Shown one piece after another: positions 62,504-64,000 of a DNA stretch of 64,000 bases; positions within the stretch are counted from its first letter, which is position 1; the number at the start of each line of letters is the position of its first letter. A program made the position numbers and the translations under genes. The stretch covers positions 2,252,208 through 2,316,207 of the forward strand of contig QRFJ01000021.1 of assembly GCA_006176705.1 (NCBI GenBank), in the 5' to 3' direction. The notes below the pieces were generated by a model. It was not told the DNA's origin. It did no database searches and saw nothing but the letters and a program-made list of their open reading frames with translations. Source of the stretch: Cocos nucifera. Its lineage: Eukaryota; Streptophyta; Magnoliopsida; Arecales; Arecaceae.

Positions 62504-63452
62504 GGGCTCGGAGGAGATCTCATCTCCTGCAGTCGAGTGTGATGTGGGCATTCGGGGGAGATCCTATCTCCTGCAGCCAAGCTCTCCTCTGGGAAGATCT
62601 TATCTCCTGCAGCTGAGCTTTTCTTGGGGGAGATCTTATCTCCTGCAGTCGAGGTTGCCTCGGAGGAGATCTTATCTCCTGCAGCCGAGCTTTCCTCGGA
62701 GGAGATCTTATCTCCTACGGTTGAGGTTGAAGCGGGCACTCGGAGGAGATCTTATCTCCTATAGCTGAGCTTTCTTCGGAGGAGATCTTATCTCCAGCAG
62801 CCGAGATTGCCTCGGGGGAGATCTTATCTCCTGCAGTCGAGCTTTCCTCAGGGAAGATCTTATCTCCTGCAGCTGAGGTTGCCTCGAGGAAGATCTTATC
62901 TCCTGCGATCGAGGTTGAAGTGGGCACTCGGGGGAGATCTTATCTCCTACAGTCGAGCTTTCCTCAGGGGAGATCTTATCTCCTGCGGCCGAGGTTGAAG
63001 TGGGCACTCGGGGGAGATCTTATCTCCTGCAGTCGAGCTTTTCTTGGGAGAGATCTTATCTCCTACCGCCGAGCTTTCCTCAGGGGAGATCTTATCTCCT
63101 ACCATCGAGATTGCCTCGGGAGAGATCTTATCTCCTACAGCCGAGCTTTCCTCGGAGGAGATCTTATCTCCTGCAGTCGAGATTGCCTCAGGGGAGATCT
63201 TATCTCCTACGACCGAGGTTGAAGCGGACACTCGGGGGAGATCTTATCTCCTACAGTCGAGCTTTCTTCGGGGAAGATCTTATCTCCTACAGTCGAAGTT
63301 GCCTCGGGGGAGATCTTATCTCCTGCAGCTGAGTTTTTCTTGGAGGAGATCTTATCTCCTACGGTCGAGGTTGAAGCAGGCACTCGGGTGAGATCTTATC
63401 TCCTGCAGTTGAGCTTTCCTCAGGGGAGATCTTATCTCCTACAGCCGAGCTT
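62504..63452 (-). repeat. Array B: about 25 units of 36 or 44 bases around an inverted repeat
   Basis: Every unit contains GGAGATAAGATCTCC (minus strand) or a one-base variant, a 6-base inverted repeat with a 3-base loop. Three spacer types alternate. Two give 36-base units (on the plus strand CGAGCTTTCCTCGG or CGAGGTTGCCTCGG); one gives a 44-base unit (GAGGTTGAAGCGGGCACTCGG-like). Because 36 is divisible by three, runs of units stay open in several frames on both strands; on the minus strand the repeated peptide is AGDKISPEESSA. The 44-base units shift the frame. A few looser units extend to about 62380. Confidence 0.93.
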
Positions 63453-63833
63453 TAAAATCTTTGACCTGCCCTCGTTAGCACGAGGTCCTCCTACAGTTTC
63501 TAATACGGCAACTATTTGACTGCTTCTTCCCCATCATCACATGATTTTTTGCACCCAGAAACAATATTATTTGTTGGGGGAGAATTTTACCGAGGGGAAG
63601 TTACTCACAGCATATCCCCATTTTAGGATGGTGGGGGTATTGTTCCTCCGAGTTTCCTTGGGCAGCGAGGCCCGGGCCGAACGACCTTCTCTGTCTCATG
63701 CTGGCCTTCTCAATTTGGAGAAAGCTCCTCTTGGCTTTGTCGCTGGGAGACGAAGAATCGTCGATGTACCAAGCTCCTCCTCGGGGTAACGTTGATGACA
63801 CCGTGAGGCGGCCGACCTCCATGTCATTTCTGG

Positions 63834-64000
63834 CTATGGTAGCATCCTTGACCGATCTTCTGCTTTAGGCTGGCATCGGAGGGATTTACTCAGCCGCCCC
63901 TTTCTGACGAGCTCCTCAATTTTGTTTTGGAGCTGAATGCATTCCTCAGTGTCGTGGCCGTAGTCGCGATGGTAGAGGCAGTACTTGCTTCGATCGCGCT
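63834..64000 (-). pseudogene. C-terminus of gypsy-type gag, copy 2, partial at right edge
   Basis: The minus-strand frame is open from the window edge to TAG at 63834-63836. It carries the zinc-knuckle-like CLYHRDYGHDTEEC (C-X2-H-X4-H-X4-C), then NKIEELVRKGRLSKSLRC. Copy 1 has the same motif and continuation at about 28890-29010. Whether gag is intact beyond the edge cannot be seen, so the pseudogene label is provisional. Confidence 0.7.

Larger units (their letters stand above)
61129..64000 (-). mobile_element. Non-autonomous gag-only LTR element, copy 2, 3' part (runs off right edge)
   Basis: Reading on the minus strand: end of gag with zinc knuckle (64000-63834), a linker, array B (63452-62504), a second linker, a polypurine tract (62292-62277) and the 3' LTR (62276-61129). 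Several linkers match copy 1 base for base over short stretches: GTGATGATGGGGAAGAAGCA against GTGATGATAGAAAAGAAGCA, GGAGGACCTCGTGCTAAC against GGAGAACCTCGTCCTAAC, and TTTCGAACTCGGGAGTGGGG against TTTCGAACTCGAGAGTGGGG. The 5' LTR and most of gag lie outside the window. Confidence 0.8.

Noticed and set aside
62497..63391. Open frames of 60-115 codons on both strands across array B
   Set aside because: A 36-base unit without stops is open in several frames at once. The peptides mirror the repeat, and 44-base units break the frames. No independent coding evidence.
62504..63452. CRISPR-like appearance of array B (regular short repeats with spacers)
   Set aside because: The spacers are themselves repeated variants of three phrases, the array lies inside an LTR retroelement in a plant genome, and no cas gene is near.

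Overview
This is nuclear DNA of a flowering plant, most likely a monocot and plausibly a palm. The genes have many GT-AG introns, the recognisable proteins are plant-type (an auxilin-like J-domain protein with a plant gene structure, a monocot-like dihydroflavonol 4-reductase), and about half the window is plant LTR retrotransposons and LINEs. The palm assignment is inference; nothing here proves the species. No bacterial-type operon, CRISPR, rRNA or tRNA gene was found.

Layout. 1-122: first exon of a proteasome alpha-1 subunit gene or pseudogene on the minus strand, running off the left edge. 123-9255: intergenic DNA with a hAT-like MITE (941-1378), the 3' end of a LINE (about 1610-2283), several microsatellites and a decayed AT-rich tandem array. 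9371-17827: a complete eight-exon auxilin-like gene on the plus strand (1360 codons; J-domain with HPD motif at the C-terminus). 19286 to about 25300: a nearly full-length but broken L1-type LINE on the minus strand. 26779-31380: a non-autonomous LTR element with gag but no pol, carrying two kinds of tandem array between gag and the 3' LTR. 34895-38777: a complete six-exon dihydroflavonol 4-reductase gene on the minus strand, with a TATA box and a G-box upstream. 42540-57759: a Ty1/copia element on the minus strand, split by a second, plus-strand copia-type element (44771-55010) that has 2.9-kb LTRs and a perfect 5-bp target-site duplication. 57760-61128: AT-rich DNA with a Tourist-like MITE (59826-60081) and a larger candidate MITE. 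61129-64000: 3' part of a second copy, on the minus strand, of the same kind of gag-only element found at 26779-31380.

Only two genes look complete and functional: the auxilin-like gene (uncoating of clathrin-coated vesicles with Hsc70) and DFR (anthocyanin and proanthocyanidin synthesis). They face each other across the LINE and the gag-only element, and nothing suggests a joint function. The most unusual structure is the gag-only family. Two copies in opposite orientation each carry an array of 12 to 25 short units built around a perfect inverted repeat. The outermost base pair of that inverted repeat differs between the copies but stays paired, which looks like compensatory change.
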